This document shows, piece after piece, positions 38,139-46,232 of a stretch of DNA of 64,000 bases. The first letter of the stretch is position 1. The number at the start of each line of letters is the position of its first letter. Location of the stretch: positions 248,001 through 312,000 of the forward strand of contig CAVZIE010000018.1 in assembly GCA_963775185.1 (NCBI GenBank). Reading direction: 5' to 3'. The translations under genes were made by a program, and so were the position numbers. A model generated the notes under the pieces. The model did not search any database. It had not been told where the DNA came from and saw only the letters and a list, made by a program, of their open reading frames with translations. This DNA is from JAPSGB01 sp963775185 (lineage in GTDB: Bacteria; Myxococcota_A; Polyangia; Polyangiales; Polyangiaceae).

Positions 38139-39350
38139 ATGCGCCAGAACCGTACGATCTGGACGCGGCTCCTCGCCGTGCTCGTGCTTGCCTGGGCCGT
38201 CCTCGCGGTGGGACCGGCCATGGCCAAGCCGCGCACGCACGAGGTCGTCCGGGGCAACTCGCTGTGGGGCATCGCGCGCCGCTACGGCGTCACGGTGGCC
38301 TCGATCCGCGACGCCAACGGCCTGAAGAAGGGCACGCCGATCAAGCCCGGCGACAAGCTCGTGATCCCGGACAAGCACGCGCGGCGCCGCAAGGGCTCGG
38401 ACCGCGAGCGCCACCCGGACGCCGCGGGCAAGACCGGCAAGACCGGGGAGACGGAGAAGGCGGCGGTCATCGCCAAGCCCGCGCCGTACACCCAGGTGCA
38501 GAAGACGGCGAAGGAGCGCGGCATCAACCCGTGCAACACGCCGGACCCCGGCTGGGGCGTGTACGACCACTGGGATCGCTCTGTCTCGATGGGCCAGATG
38601 ATCGCCCCGCATCGCGGCGGCATCAGCAAGAGCGGCGCCTTCGACGTGATGATCCACTTCCACGGACACGACGCCGTCCGCAAGGAGTGGGTGCAGGTGA
38701 TGAACGGAACCGTGCTGGTCGGCATCGACCTGGGCATCGGCTCCGGCCCGTACTCGACGGCGTTCTCCGCGCCGAACTCGTTCGAGAAGCTGGTGCAGAG
38801 CGTCGAGGCCGCGATGGCCAAGCACACCGGCAAGAAGAACGCCCACGTGCGCCACGTCGGCATCTCCGCGTGGAGCGCCGGCTACGGTGCGGTGATCCAG
38901 ATCCTCGAGCAGGACTACGCCAAGAAGAACGTCGACACGGTCGTGCTGCTCGACGGCCTGCACTGCGGGTACACGGGCAAGACGCTCAACGCCGTGCAGA
39001 TCCAGCCGGTCATCGACTTCGCGAAGCTCGCCGCGCGCGGCAAGAAGTTCATGTTCGTGAGCCACTCTTCGATCATTCCGCCGGGCTATGCGTCCACGAC
39101 GGAGACCGCGCACTATCTGATCGAGCAAGTCGGCGGCCGCGTGCACAAGACGCACCCGCGCGCGAGCGACCCGATGGGCCTCGACCTGATCGGCCGCTTC
39201 GACAAGGGCAACTTCCACGTACGCGGCTACGCCGGCAACGACAAGATGGACCACTGCGCGCACATCGGCCTCTATCACGACGTGCTGAAGGTCCACATCC
39301 GGCGCCGCTGGAAGTCCCCGCGCGGTTACGCCGCAAAGAAGAAGGACTGA
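38139..39350 (+). CDS. LysM-domain protein with alpha/beta-hydrolase-like domain
   Basis: 403 residues, ATG at 38139. Signal peptide (LLAVLVLAWAVLAVGPAMA). One LysM module lies at about 33-77 (THEVVRGNSLWGIARRYGVT ... KPGDKLVIP), which binds peptidoglycan or chitin-type glycans. After a Lys/Gly linker comes a globular domain with AFDVMIHFHGHD, VLVGIDLGIGSGPYSTAF and HVGISAWSAGYGAVIQIL. The last is a nucleophile elbow (A-W-S-A-G) of the alpha/beta-hydrolase type. VVLLDGLHCGY and a late HFHVRG-like His follow. It is probably a wall-associated esterase or amidase; the substrate is unknown. Confidence 0.7.
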   Translation: MRQNRTIWTRLLAVLVLAWAVLAVGPAMAKPRTHEVVRGNSLWGIARRYGVTVASIRDANGLKKGTPIKPGDKLVIPDKHARRRKGSDRERHPDAAGKTGKTGETEKAAVIAKPAPYTQVQKTAKERGINPCNTPDPGWGVYDHWDRSVSMGQMIAPHRGGISKSGAFDVMIHFHGHDAVRKEWVQVMNGTVLVGIDLGIGSGPYSTAFSAPNSFEKLVQSVEAAMAKHTGKKNAHVRHVGISAWSAGYGAVIQILEQDYAKKNVDTVVLLDGLHCGYTGKTLNAVQIQPVIDFAKLAARGKKFMFVSHSSIIPPGYASTTETAHYLIEQVGGRVHKTHPRASDPMGLDLIGRFDKGNFHVRGYAGNDKMDHCAHIGLYHDVLKVHIRRRWKSPRGYAAKKKD

Positions 39351-39366
39351 AGCCGCCTGCAGGTCT

Positions 39367-39386
39367 TGCCGGTCCGGCGCGGAACC
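39367..39386 (+). repeat. Dispersed 20-bp palindromic repeat, copy 14
   Basis: Exact consensus TGCCGGTCCGGCGCGGAACC. It sits in the 40-bp gap between two convergent stops, 4 bp before the stop codon of the minus-strand gene. Confidence 0.9.
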
Positions 39387-39390
39387 AGGA

Positions 39391-39942
39391 TCAGCGCTTG
39401 TCGCTGCCCGGGCACGTCGCGGCGAGCGGCGGTGGCGGCGGGTTGCCGCTCAGCAGGCACACGCAGTCGCCGTTCGACAGCTTGTACATCGGACCGCCGA
39501 GGCACGTATCCCACGCCGCGTCCTGCATCGACTCCGGACAGTCCACCACCTTCGAAGGCAACGCAGACCCCGGCGGCGGGATCGGCTGGCCCGCGGGGAA
39601 CGACAGCTCCACGTAGCAGTGCCCGTCGCTCCGCGCCTGGATCGGGCGCCCGTCCGCGTCCGCCGGATTGAGCCGCGTCGCGCCCGAGAGACTCATCGGC
39701 CCCGGATACGAGCTCCACTTGCGATCGCCACCGACCACATGGCGAGTCCGCGGCCCCGCCGCCGCAGTCGCGGTGGCCGTCGCAGTCGCGGTGGCCGTCG
39801 CAGTCGCGGTGGCCGTTGCAGTCGCGGTGGCCGTTGCAGTCGTGGTCGTGGTCCGCGGTTCCTCGGCGCCATGTGTACACGCGATCGGAGCGGTCGCGGC
39901 GAGCGTCACGACGAACGCGGGACGGAAAGAGCGGCGTCTCAT
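39391..39942 (-). CDS. Lipoprotein with (Thr-Ala)n spacer
   Basis: 183 residues, ATG at 39942. RPAFVVTLAATAPIACTHG is a lipoprotein signal. A run of about fourteen Thr-Ala pairs follows, encoded by five 18-bp tandem units at 39764-39853. The mature domain has five Cys residues (SDGHCYVELSFPAG, KVVDCPESMQDAAWDTCLGG, NGDCVCLLSGNPP) and no family that I recognise. The Thr-rich arm could be glycosylated or act as a spacer. Its start is 63 bp from the tRNA-Leu gene on the other strand. Confidence 0.7.
   Translation of the reverse strand: MRRRSFRPAFVVTLAATAPIACTHGAEEPRTTTTTATATATATATATATATATATATATAAAGPRTRHVVGGDRKWSSYPGPMSLSGATRLNPADADGRPIQARSDGHCYVELSFPAGQPIPPPGSALPSKVVDCPESMQDAAWDTCLGGPMYKLSNGDCVCLLSGNPPPPPLAATCPGSDKR
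39764..39853. repeat. 18-bp tandem repeat (5 units) inside lipoprotein gene
   Basis: Unit GCAGTCGCGGTGGCCGTC, units 1-4 nearly identical and the fifth degenerate. On the minus strand it encodes Ala-Thr repeats. Unit number can be expected to vary by slippage. Confidence 0.85.
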
Positions 39943-40005
39943 CGACGGGAGCGTACACTGAACCTGGACGACCCCGTGCAGAGTGCGCTATCCCTCCGCT
40001 CTCGC

Positions 40006-40087
40006 GCACGAGTGGCGGAACTGGCAGACGCGCCGGATTTAGGTTCCGGTACCGCAAGGTGTGGGGGTTCAAGTCCCTCCTCGTGCA
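40006..40087 (+). tRNA. tRNA-Leu (anticodon UAG)
   Basis: Acceptor GCACGAG (40006-40012) pairs with CTCGTGC (40080-40086). D arm GCG...CGC, anticodon stem CCGGA/TCCGG with loop TTTAGGT (anticodon TAG at 40040-40042), a long variable arm and the T arm GGGGGTTCAAGTCCC support a class II leucine tRNA. CCA is not encoded. It reads CUN codons. The 52 bp from 40036 to 40087 recur downstream at 42334, 45638 and (partly) 47486, marking it as the insertion site of the adjoining elements. Confidence 0.96.
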
Positions 40088-40094
40088 CCCTGGC

Positions 40095-40138
40095 TTGCAC
40101 TCAGCGACCGCGGACGTATAGTGTTCCCTGAACAGGGA
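40095..40138 (+). promoter_or_regulatory. Promoter and palindromic operator of the DUF433/DUF5615 pair
   Basis: TTGCAC (40095-40100) and TATAGT (40117-40122) are spaced 16 bp, a good sigma-70-type promoter. Directly downstream TCCCTG-AA-CAGGGA (40125-40138) is a perfect palindrome 6 bp before the ATG. Its position suits autorepression by the antitoxin. Confidence 0.6.
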
Positions 40139-40144
40139 GCATTT

Positions 40145-40702
40145 ATGTCCGCCGCGACGCTGACCACCAACGAGGTCGCCGCCCTCGTCGGCCTCGACGA
40201 AAACCGGGTGAGGAAGGAAGTCGAGCACGGCCTGGCCGGGACCGGCAGTCCGCCTCGGTTCAGCTTCACCGACGCCGTCTACTTTGGCGCCTTGGCAGCG
40301 CTGGGGCTGCACCTCGTCGTGGACGACCGTCGAAAGCTTCACGAGGTCATCGCCCGGGCGATGAAGGGGAAGAAGCCTCCGGCTCGCATCGAGGTGAGCC
40401 CCGTGCTCGACCTCAAGCTCGCCCGTGTCGCCGAGGACATCGGTGACCGGCTCGAACACTTCAAGGCCTGGAAGACCAAGCTCGTGACCTCCGACGACAT
40501 CCTCGGAGGCGAGCCCGTCTTTCCGAAGAGCCGACTCGCCGTGCGGAACATCGGCGAGCAGGTGATCAAGGGCATCCCGGTCGCCGAGCTTCGAGAGGAC
40601 TATCCGTACCTCAAGGAGCGGGACATCGAGTTCGCCAAGTTGTACACGCTGGCGTACCCCAAGATGGGACGACCTCGTGGACGTCAAGCTCCTGCTCGAT
40701 GA
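40145..40702 (+). CDS. DUF433-family antitoxin-like protein
   Basis: 185 residues, ATG at 40145. The N-terminal part (LTTNEVAALVGLDENRVRKE) looks like a MerR-type helix-turn-helix. The C-terminal DUF433 region has LGGEPVFPKSRLAVRNIGEQ and VAELREDYPYLKERDIEFAK, the winged-helix domain of VapB45-type antitoxins. It overlaps the DUF5615 gene by 26 bp. A palindrome immediately upstream is a likely autoregulatory site. First gene behind the tRNA. Confidence 0.85.
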   Translation: MSAATLTTNEVAALVGLDENRVRKEVEHGLAGTGSPPRFSFTDAVYFGALAALGLHLVVDDRRKLHEVIARAMKGKKPPARIEVSPVLDLKLARVAEDIGDRLEHFKAWKTKLVTSDDILGGEPVFPKSRLAVRNIGEQVIKGIPVAELREDYPYLKERDIEFAKLYTLAYPKMGRPRGRQAPAR

Positions 40703-41057
40703 GAACATCTCCCCGTGGGTAGCCCACCGCCTTTGCAAGGAGGACGGGATCGACGCCTGCGGGATTCGTGATCGGGGTCTGCTGGCAGCGTCCGATCCGG
40801 AGGTTCTGGAGTACGCCTTCAAAGAAGATCGGATCCTCGTGACCAAGAACGTGGACGACTTCGACAAGCTCGCCCGGAGCCGTGAGCTTCACGCCGGGAT
40901 CATCCTGCTCGAAGAGGGCGGGCTTCCCCGCACGGGGCAGCTCCGGGTGATCCGCCGTGCCGTGGCATCGCTTGAGGCGAGGGCCGACATGGTGAACTGC
41001 GTGATGCGGGTCGCCGCAGACGAGACCGTGACGTTCGAGGATGCTGCGGCGGGTTGA
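40677..41057 (+). CDS. DUF5615 PIN-like toxin
   Basis: 126 residues, GTG at 40677 inside the antitoxin gene. DVKLLLDENISPWVAHRLCK with the acidic Asp-Glu-Asn, the central GIRDRGLLAASDPEVLEYAF and ILVTKNVDDFDKLA match the DUF5615/Mut7-C PIN-like group, which includes VapC45-type ribonucleases. It probably cleaves RNA when its partner is degraded. All acidic residues expected for metal binding are present, so the toxin may be active. Pairing with DUF433 is the standard arrangement. Confidence 0.85.
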   Translation: MDVKLLLDENISPWVAHRLCKEDGIDACGIRDRGLLAASDPEVLEYAFKEDRILVTKNVDDFDKLARSRELHAGIILLEEGGLPRTGQLRVIRRAVASLEARADMVNCVMRVAADETVTFEDAAAG

Positions 41058-41085
41058 TCAGTCAACCGGCCCGATCGTCCTGGCG

Positions 41086-41094
41086 TGCTATCCT
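41086..41094 (+). promoter_or_regulatory. Extended -10 element shared by element lipoproteins
   Basis: TGCTATCCT stands 17 bp before the lipoprotein ATG. The same nine bases occur before the lipoprotein of element C (46673-46681). A GTGGGG ribosome-binding stretch is shared by all three lipoprotein genes. Confidence 0.4.
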
Positions 41095-41111
41095 CCCTCC
41101 TGGTGGGGCAC

Positions 41112-42215
41112 ATGCAGTGCTTGCTTCGACATCGCCGCCTCGTGTGGATGGAAGTCGTGGTCGTCGGTGGGCTGATGGTGAGCGTGGCGGGATGCGGGGG
41201 GAGTGTCGTGTCTGGCGCACCCAGCGAGGACGGAGGAGCCTTGCCGCGACCACCGACTGGCCCGTGTGACGGCGGACATTGCGCCTGCCCGGACAAGGCA
41301 ACACGGTGCAAGGACGCGTGCTGCTCCGGCGAGTGTGTCGCGGACCGGTGCTTGGTGACGCTGGCCTCAGGTCAGAATTGGCCCCTCGACATCATCGTAG
41401 ATGGGAGCAGCGCGTACTGGACGAACTTCGCGAACTCCGGTTCCGTGATGCAGGTGCCGCTCGGTGGCGGCACGCCTGCGACGCTCGCTTCCGGACAGCC
41501 TGCGCCTCTGGGTATCGCTGTCGATCAAATCAACGTCTATTGGGCGAACCAGGGCGCTAGCGGCGAAGGCGGCGTGATGAAGGTCGGGATCGGTGGAGGT
41601 ACTCCCGCGACCGTGGCGTCAGGACAAAGCTATCCATCCGATGTTGGCGTCGATGCGACGAGCATCTATTGGACCAACAACAGCTCGGTGGGCGGTGCGC
41701 TCATGAAGGCCCCGATCGACGGGGGCAAACAGTTGACGCTCGCGGATCACGTTGGTCCGGAGAGCATCGCCCTCGATTCAGATGCAGTGTACTGGGCCGA
41801 TGAAGCGGGGTCCGCCGTGATGAAAGTGGCTTTGGAGGGTGGCACGCCAGCAATCCTCGCACCGCATCAGGACTTCCCAATGCGCGTTGCAGTCGATGGC
41901 ACCAGCGTCTATTGGACGACCCTGAACGACGGGACCGTCATGAAGATCGGCAAGAGCGGCGGCGCTGCGGTGGTGCTCGCGTCGGGGCAAGACGGACCAT
42001 ATGCCGTCGCAGTCGATGCGACCAGCGCGTACTGGGTCACCGCTGGCTCCAAGGACGCGAGGGATGGCACTGTGATGAAGGTCGATATCAACGGTGGGAC
42101 ACCGCTGACGCTTGCGTCAGGCCAGGCTCATCCCGAGGGCATCGCTGTTGACGCCACGAGCGTCTACTGGACGAACTACCAGGGCGGCACCGTGATGAAG
42201 CTCACCCCCAAGTGA
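41112..42215 (+). CDS. Beta-propeller lipoprotein of element A
   Basis: 367 residues, ATG at 41112 (GTG 41085 possible but lies at the putative -10). Signal MQCLLRHRRLVWMEVVVV..MVSVAGC with lipobox. A Cys-rich block (GGHCACPDKATRCKDACCSG) follows, then seven or so repeats of about 45 residues, each with a signature like VDATSVYWTN and GTVMKVPLGGGTP. Such YWT/YWA repeats form a propeller (DUF5050-like) in surface proteins. The gene is clearly paralogous to the one at 44219, including its first 40 bases. It ends directly before the 163-bp repeat. Confidence 0.8.
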   Translation: MQCLLRHRRLVWMEVVVVGGLMVSVAGCGGSVVSGAPSEDGGALPRPPTGPCDGGHCACPDKATRCKDACCSGECVADRCLVTLASGQNWPLDIIVDGSSAYWTNFANSGSVMQVPLGGGTPATLASGQPAPLGIAVDQINVYWANQGASGEGGVMKVGIGGGTPATVASGQSYPSDVGVDATSIYWTNNSSVGGALMKAPIDGGKQLTLADHVGPESIALDSDAVYWADEAGSAVMKVALEGGTPAILAPHQDFPMRVAVDGTSVYWTTLNDGTVMKIGKSGGAAVVLASGQDGPYAVAVDATSAYWVTAGSKDARDGTVMKVDINGGTPLTLASGQAHPEGIAVDATSVYWTNYQGGTVMKLTPK

Positions 42216-42222
42216 TCCCTCC

Positions 42223-42385
42223 AATCGTCGGCGAATCGTCGGCACTGACGCGAACGAGCCCCGACGGAGCTGATCGCTCTCTCGCAACACCGCGGATCGC
42301 ATCGGTTCGCATCCGTTCGCGGCGAGCGCTCCCGATTTGGGTTCCGGTACCGCAAGGTGTGGGGGTTCAAGTCCCTCCTCGCGCA
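42223..42385 (+). repeat. 163-bp element-end repeat, copy 1
   Basis: Begins with two tandem 11-mers AATCGTCGGCG / AATCGTCGGCA (42223-42244). It contains the hairpin CGTTCG-CGG-CGAGCG (42314-42328) and ends with a 52-bp copy of the tRNA-Leu 3' half (42334-42385; anticodon position reads TGG). Aligns with copies 2 and 3 without gaps. Confidence 0.9.
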
Positions 42386-42387
42386 CA

Positions 42388-42526
42388 AGGCGCAGGGTGG
42401 CGAGGCCGCGCGGAACGTGCTCTGGTGGGTGGAGGGCGCCTTGAGAGCGTCCTCGTCGAGCCGCCGCGGCCCGACTACAAGGAGCTGGTCGAGGCGGCGA
42501 GGAAGCGGATCACGGAGCGGGAGTAG
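42388..42526 (+). pseudogene. C-terminal gene fragment at the left end of element B
   Basis: The frame ending at TAG 42524-42526 reads RLESVLVEPPRPDYKELVEA..RKRITERE. The last 25 residues look like the natural C-terminus of a protein, but upstream the frame runs back into the tRNA-derived repeat, so no native start remains. It may be the tail of a gene cut when element B formed, or a short gene whose start was replaced. The parent is not recognised. Confidence 0.4.
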
Positions 42527-42527
42527 A

Positions 42528-43814
42528 CTGGTCCCCGTCCTGACCACCGACGCGAACCACACCCAGGTCTGGACCCCGACCGTCGCCGAGTTCCGCTTGG
42601 CTCTCGCCAAGGGCTTGGGGCGGACTGCGGTCTTCGCGGCGCAGTCCGCTCTGCCCGCTGACTACGTGTCTGTCCTCGTGGAGGAATGCTTCGAGCCGTC
42701 GGCATGGTTCGCCGGGGACGACGAGCATGCGGAGTGGGTGGCGCAGCTTGCCCTCGCTGCGGGTGCTCGAAGCGATCTGACCCGCAGGGCGTTGGTTGCG
42801 GCACACGAGGAACGGGAACCAGATCGACTCGAACGCGTCTGCGTGGTGCTGCAGATGCTCGCCGCCGGAGGAAGCGCCGAAGCCAAGGCCGTGCTCTACG
42901 CAGTGGTGCGTGACAATCTGCGGCCGGATGAACCCGTGGCCGGGTGGCCCGACGTACTGGCGCTGGATGGTCCGGAGGCTTTCGTGACGGTCGTCCGGGA
43001 CGTGTTCGACGACCCTCGACTACTGGACTCGCTCGTCCAGGGAATGGGCGACGACGCACTCCAGGCAACGGCCCATCGGCTCGACGCCCTGTCCTTGCCA
43101 GACGATGCAAAGCGAGCGCTGCGAAGGGCGCTCGACGATTTGACGGCAGCGAGAGCGGCTCCGAAACAAGACCGGGAAGCATGGCTACGCACGCTGTCGG
43201 CGAACGACGTGCTCGAAGCTGCCAAGGACAACAAGGCGGGCTGGTTTCGTGGCTGGGCGAAGATCGCGTCGGAGTCCGACTTGCATGAGGTCATGGAGGT
43301 GATGCTTGGTGAGCGCAACGTAGAGATCCTCCGCCGACTCCTGTCCGCATTCACGGCACGGCCGCTGCCCGCACTCGAAGAGCGGCTCCTCGGGCTCGTC
43401 CAACACGACGACGACCGCGTGAGGGGACGTGCGATCCGCACCATTGCCCAATACCGCAACCCCAAGGTCCGAGAGCTGGCGCTGGTCCGACTTCGCAACC
43501 TCGAAGACGCCGGGATCGTGCTCCTCATCCACAACTACGACGCTGGTGACTACAAACGGGTGGAGCCACTCTTCGACGGTGTCAGCGATCCCGACGTGCT
43601 GCATGGCCGAGGCTTCAATTTGCTGGAAGTGTTCGAGCACAACCCGCTCGCGGAGTTGTCGCCCCTCGTCGAGGTCGTCTACGAGGTTACGCCCTGCTCG
43701 CTGTGCCGGGAGAAGGCCGTGAAGCTCCTGCTCGCCGCGAAGCTTGCTCCCGGCTGGATGATCGACGAGTGCAGGCACGACGCCTTCGAGGACATCCGGA
43801 AGCTCGTTGCATGA
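42528..43814 (+). CDS. HEAT-repeat-like protein of element B
   Basis: About 428 residues; the start is unclear. The coding signal begins at VPVLTTDANHTQVWTPTVAE just after the preceding fragment. There is no ATG; CTG 42528 or TTG 42597 would serve. The body is alpha-helical with repeats (RLLSAFTARPLPALEERLLG, RGRAIRTIAQYRNPKVRELA, LVRLRNLEDAGIVLLIHNYD) typical of HEAT/armadillo solenoids. The C-terminus has CSLCREKAVKLLLAAKLAPG. It resembles HEAT proteins found with bacterial islands, but no specific role, such as defence, is demonstrable. No membrane helix. Confidence 0.6.
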   Translation: MVPVLTTDANHTQVWTPTVAEFRLALAKGLGRTAVFAAQSALPADYVSVLVEECFEPSAWFAGDDEHAEWVAQLALAAGARSDLTRRALVAAHEEREPDRLERVCVVLQMLAAGGSAEAKAVLYAVVRDNLRPDEPVAGWPDVLALDGPEAFVTVVRDVFDDPRLLDSLVQGMGDDALQATAHRLDALSLPDDAKRALRRALDDLTAARAAPKQDREAWLRTLSANDVLEAAKDNKAGWFRGWAKIASESDLHEVMEVMLGERNVEILRRLLSAFTARPLPALEERLLGLVQHDDDRVRGRAIRTIAQYRNPKVRELALVRLRNLEDAGIVLLIHNYDAGDYKRVEPLFDGVSDPDVLHGRGFNLLEVFEHNPLAELSPLVEVVYEVTPCSLCREKAVKLLLAAKLAPGWMIDECRHDAFEDIRKLVA

Positions 43815-43865
43815 CCACCTGGATCAACGACAAGGCGCTCGACGACATCCGTGGCGTGGGCTGAG

Positions 43866-44207
43866 ATGGCCGAGAAGATCGAACAGCCGGTGCGGGAGCC
43901 GACCCGGGCCGAGTGCCTCGGTGCAGCGAAGGCGTTGCGAGCCGGGATGTGGATGGTGTGGCCATCCCTCGCGGGGCTACTGGCAGCAGCCGCCGCGTTG
44001 GTGATGATCCAGGCTCACGCTGCGGCGGCGCTGCTGCTGGCGCCATTCGTGACGACCATCTTCGTCGGCATCGCCCGCATCAGCAACGTCCGATGCCCAA
44101 AGTGCGGCGAAACCTACATGCCCGTCGTGCTGGGCTCCGATCTCCCGTTGAAGGGACCATGCCGGAGCTGCGGCTTCGATGTCTGGCAGGTGGTAGACTC
44201 CGAGTGA
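43866..44207 (+). CDS. Small membrane protein with C-terminal zinc ribbon
   Basis: 113 residues from ATG 43866 (GTG 43851 possible). Two helices (MWMVWPSLAGLLAAAAALVM, AAALLLAPFVTTIFVGIA) are followed by RCPKCGETYMPV and GPCRSCGFDVW, two CXXC pairs forming a zinc ribbon. No family name recognised. It ends 11 bp before the lipoprotein gene and may be co-transcribed with it. Confidence 0.7.
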   Translation: MAEKIEQPVREPTRAECLGAAKALRAGMWMVWPSLAGLLAAAAALVMIQAHAAAALLLAPFVTTIFVGIARISNVRCPKCGETYMPVVLGSDLPLKGPCRSCGFDVWQVVDSE

Positions 44208-44218
44208 GAGTGGGGGTC

Positions 44219-45518
44219 ATGCAGCGCTTGCTTCGACATCGTCGCCTAGTGTGGATGGCCTTCGTCCTGATGCCGACCGTGGTCGCATGTGGCGCAAGGA
44301 GCGAGCTGTTCGGGCCACCGCCCTCGGGCGACGGCTCGGCGGGTCCAGCAGGTAGCGGAGGGACGTCGCCTTCGACGGGTGGTGCGCCATCGGCTGGAGG
44401 AACTGGCGGTGTCGCGGGCAGCAGTGGCTCTCCGACCGGCGGCGTCGGCGGAGCTTCGGGCACCGCCGGACAGCCAGGAACCGGCGGCACGAGTGGAGCC
44501 TCGGGCGGAGGCGTATCCGGAACCGGCGGCGTCGCTGGGAGTGCAGGAGCAGGTGCGCCCGGCGGCACTGGTGGCTGCCAGGGTGCCGACTGCAACTGCG
44601 AGCCCGGAAGAGACGATGTGCGCTGGCAGTTGCTGCGCGGGGACATGCACTGCCGAGCGATGCACAGTCGTCCTCGCCGATGGTCAGACCACCAATGCGC
44701 TCCACATCGATCTGGATGCGACGACCGTGTACTGGACGGTCGATGGCACGACGAGCGCCGGTGGCTACGTCCGGAAGGTCTCGAAGCAAGGAGGCACGGC
44801 GACCACGTTGGTCTCGGCGCAGAAGGGGATCGGCGACATCGCCGTGGATGCAAAGCACATCTATTTCGCCGTCCACGACGGCGCCACCGGCGAGGGGCGC
44901 ATCATGAGGATGACCCTGGATGGCGGGGCACTTGGCACATTCGCTTCGATGCAGGGTGGCCCTGGCGGGATTGCTCTCGACCAGACCAGCGTCTACTGGG
45001 CAAACCCAGACGCTGGCAACGTCACGAAGCTCGCCAAGAGCGGAGGTTCTTCGATCGTTCTGGCCAGCGGCGAAGGCAAGCCGACGAACGTCGCCATCGA
45101 CACGACGCATGTCTACTGGACCAACCAACTCGTAAGCGGCACCGTGAGGTCCGCTCTCAAGGACGGCGGCACGCCAACCACGCTTGCGTCGGGTCAGACG
45201 TTCCCGCACGCGGTGGCCATCGGGGCAGGCAGCGTCTTCTGGACGGACTACAACCTGAGCGGCACCGTTTCGGCGGTGCCCGTTGCCGGCGGGACGCCGT
45301 CTACGTTGGCGGTGGCGCAGACCATGCCGCTGTCGATCGCCATGGATGCGGACGATCTGTATTGGGCCAACCAGGGCGGGGCGATCATGAAGGCCCCGCT
45401 CGGCGGTGGGATGCCTGTGACGCTCGCTCCAGCGTCGCTTCCGAGCGACATCGCCGTGGACGGCACGAGCGTCTACTGGACGCAGAGCGGTGGCGTCATG
45501 AAGCTCACGCCGAAGTGA
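44219..45518 (+). CDS. Beta-propeller lipoprotein of element B (one frameshift)
   Basis: ATG at 44219 with GTGGGGGTC just upstream. Signal MQRLLRHRRLVWMAFVLMPT then VVAC. The first 40 bases are almost identical to the element A gene. A Gly/Ser/Thr linker (GGTGGVAGSSGSPTGGVGGA) not found in the paralogue is inserted before the Cys block (ADCNC.SPEETMCAGSCCAG). Then follow the same YWT/YWA propeller repeats, ending SGGVMKLTPK. The frame breaks near 44605; removing one G after TGCAACTGC restores the frame. Surface-exposed protein of unknown ligand. Confidence 0.78.
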
Positions 45519-45526
45519 CCCCGTTC

Positions 45527-45689
45527 AATCGTCGGCGAATCGTCGGCAACGACGCGAACGAGCCCCAACGGAGCTGATCGCCGTCTCGTAACAGCGCGGA
45601 TCGCATCGGTTCGCCTCCGTTCGCCGCGAACGCTCCCGATTTAGGTTCCGGTACCGCAAGGTGTGGGGGTTCAAGTCCCTCCTCGTGCA
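45527..45689 (+). repeat. 163-bp element-end repeat, copy 2
   Basis: Tandem 11-mers at 45527-45548, hairpin CGTTCG-CCG-CGAACG at 45618-45632, and a perfect 52-bp copy of the tRNA-Leu(UAG) 3' half at 45638-45689. Confidence 0.92.
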
Positions 45690-45709
45690 CAACGACGAGC
45701 GTTCGCTGA

Positions 45710-46232
45710 TCAGTCGCCGAACGGTGGCGCGAGCGCTGCGACCTGGTCGAGGTGTGCCAGATACCACTCGTCGGCTTCTTGCGCGACCTGCCCCAGGGTA
45801 GGCCAGTCACCATCCTCGATCAGCGTCACGCGGCTTTTTATGTCGGTCTGGCCCGAACGGATCGTACTCGTGACGGTGGTGCTGCTTGTGGTGGTCGATC
45901 GGGTCGTCGTTCACATCGTGCGGTGAGCAGTACCGAAAGACGTTCCCGTGCCCGATGATCGACACGTTGTAGGAGTAGGCGATGGTCTGGACCATGGGGT
46001 TCCGCGGGTCACTGGCGTCTACTGTCTCCAGCACTTTCGCGACGGTGATCTTGAGCCGCCGGTCTCGAAGGATGACGTAGCCGTCGAACACGTACTGCCC
46101 GTTGGCTCCCGATACGAACTCCAACCCGTCGTCTTCCACGAGCCCGCCGTCCACGAACCGGCGCGTGACGGTGTTGTGGATCTCCAGATAGCTCAGGAGC
46201 CGGTTCGGTCCGTGGCTGGCAGACCTATCCAC
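45710..46232 (-). CDS. TumE-like (DUF6516) toxin candidate (one frameshift)
   Basis: GTG at 46232 overlaps the antitoxin stop. HNTVTRRFVDGGLVEDDGLE, FDGYVILRDRRLKITVAKVL, MVQTIAYSYNVSIIGHGNVF and FRYCSPHDV then HHKQHHRHEYDPFG resemble the His-rich TumE/DUF6516 toxin family. The frame breaks near 45835 at a short A/T run. Past the break the other frame gives IKSRVTLIEDGDWPTLGQVA and a natural end ...ALAPPFGD at 45710. The assignment rests on the partner arrangement and the His-rich motif and is moderate. Confidence 0.6.

Larger units (their letters stand above)
40088..42385. mobile_element. tRNA-Leu element A: DUF433/DUF5615 pair plus propeller lipoprotein
   Basis: Bounded by the intact tRNA-Leu gene and the first copy of its 3' end (42334-42385, two mismatches). 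Contents: a toxin-antitoxin-like pair, a lipoprotein, and the shared 163-bp right end. There is no recombinase gene. Composition by eye is less GC-extreme than the flanks. Confidence 0.7.
42386..45689. mobile_element. tRNA-Leu element B: HEAT protein, zinc-ribbon protein, propeller lipoprotein
   Basis: Bounded by the tRNA 3'-end copies at 42334-42385 and 45638-45689. The left end carries a gene fragment; the right end has the lipoprotein and the 163-bp repeat. No recombinase and no complete toxin-antitoxin pair. Confidence 0.65.

Noticed and set aside
39764..39853. CRISPR-like direct repeats
   Set aside because: The units are 18-bp tandem repeats with no spacers and are translated as Ala-Thr. 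No other array-like pattern was found in the window.
42334..42385. Possible additional tRNA genes at 42334, 45638 and 47486
   Set aside because: Only the 3' half matches tRNA-Leu; the acceptor 5' strand and D arm are missing, so no functional tRNA can form. Treated as att-like fragments.
42357..42527. Extended start of the HEAT protein at 42357
   Set aside because: The first 57 codons run over the tRNA fragment and a different-frame gene tail. Residue composition (Ser/Arg-rich) is that of a shadow.
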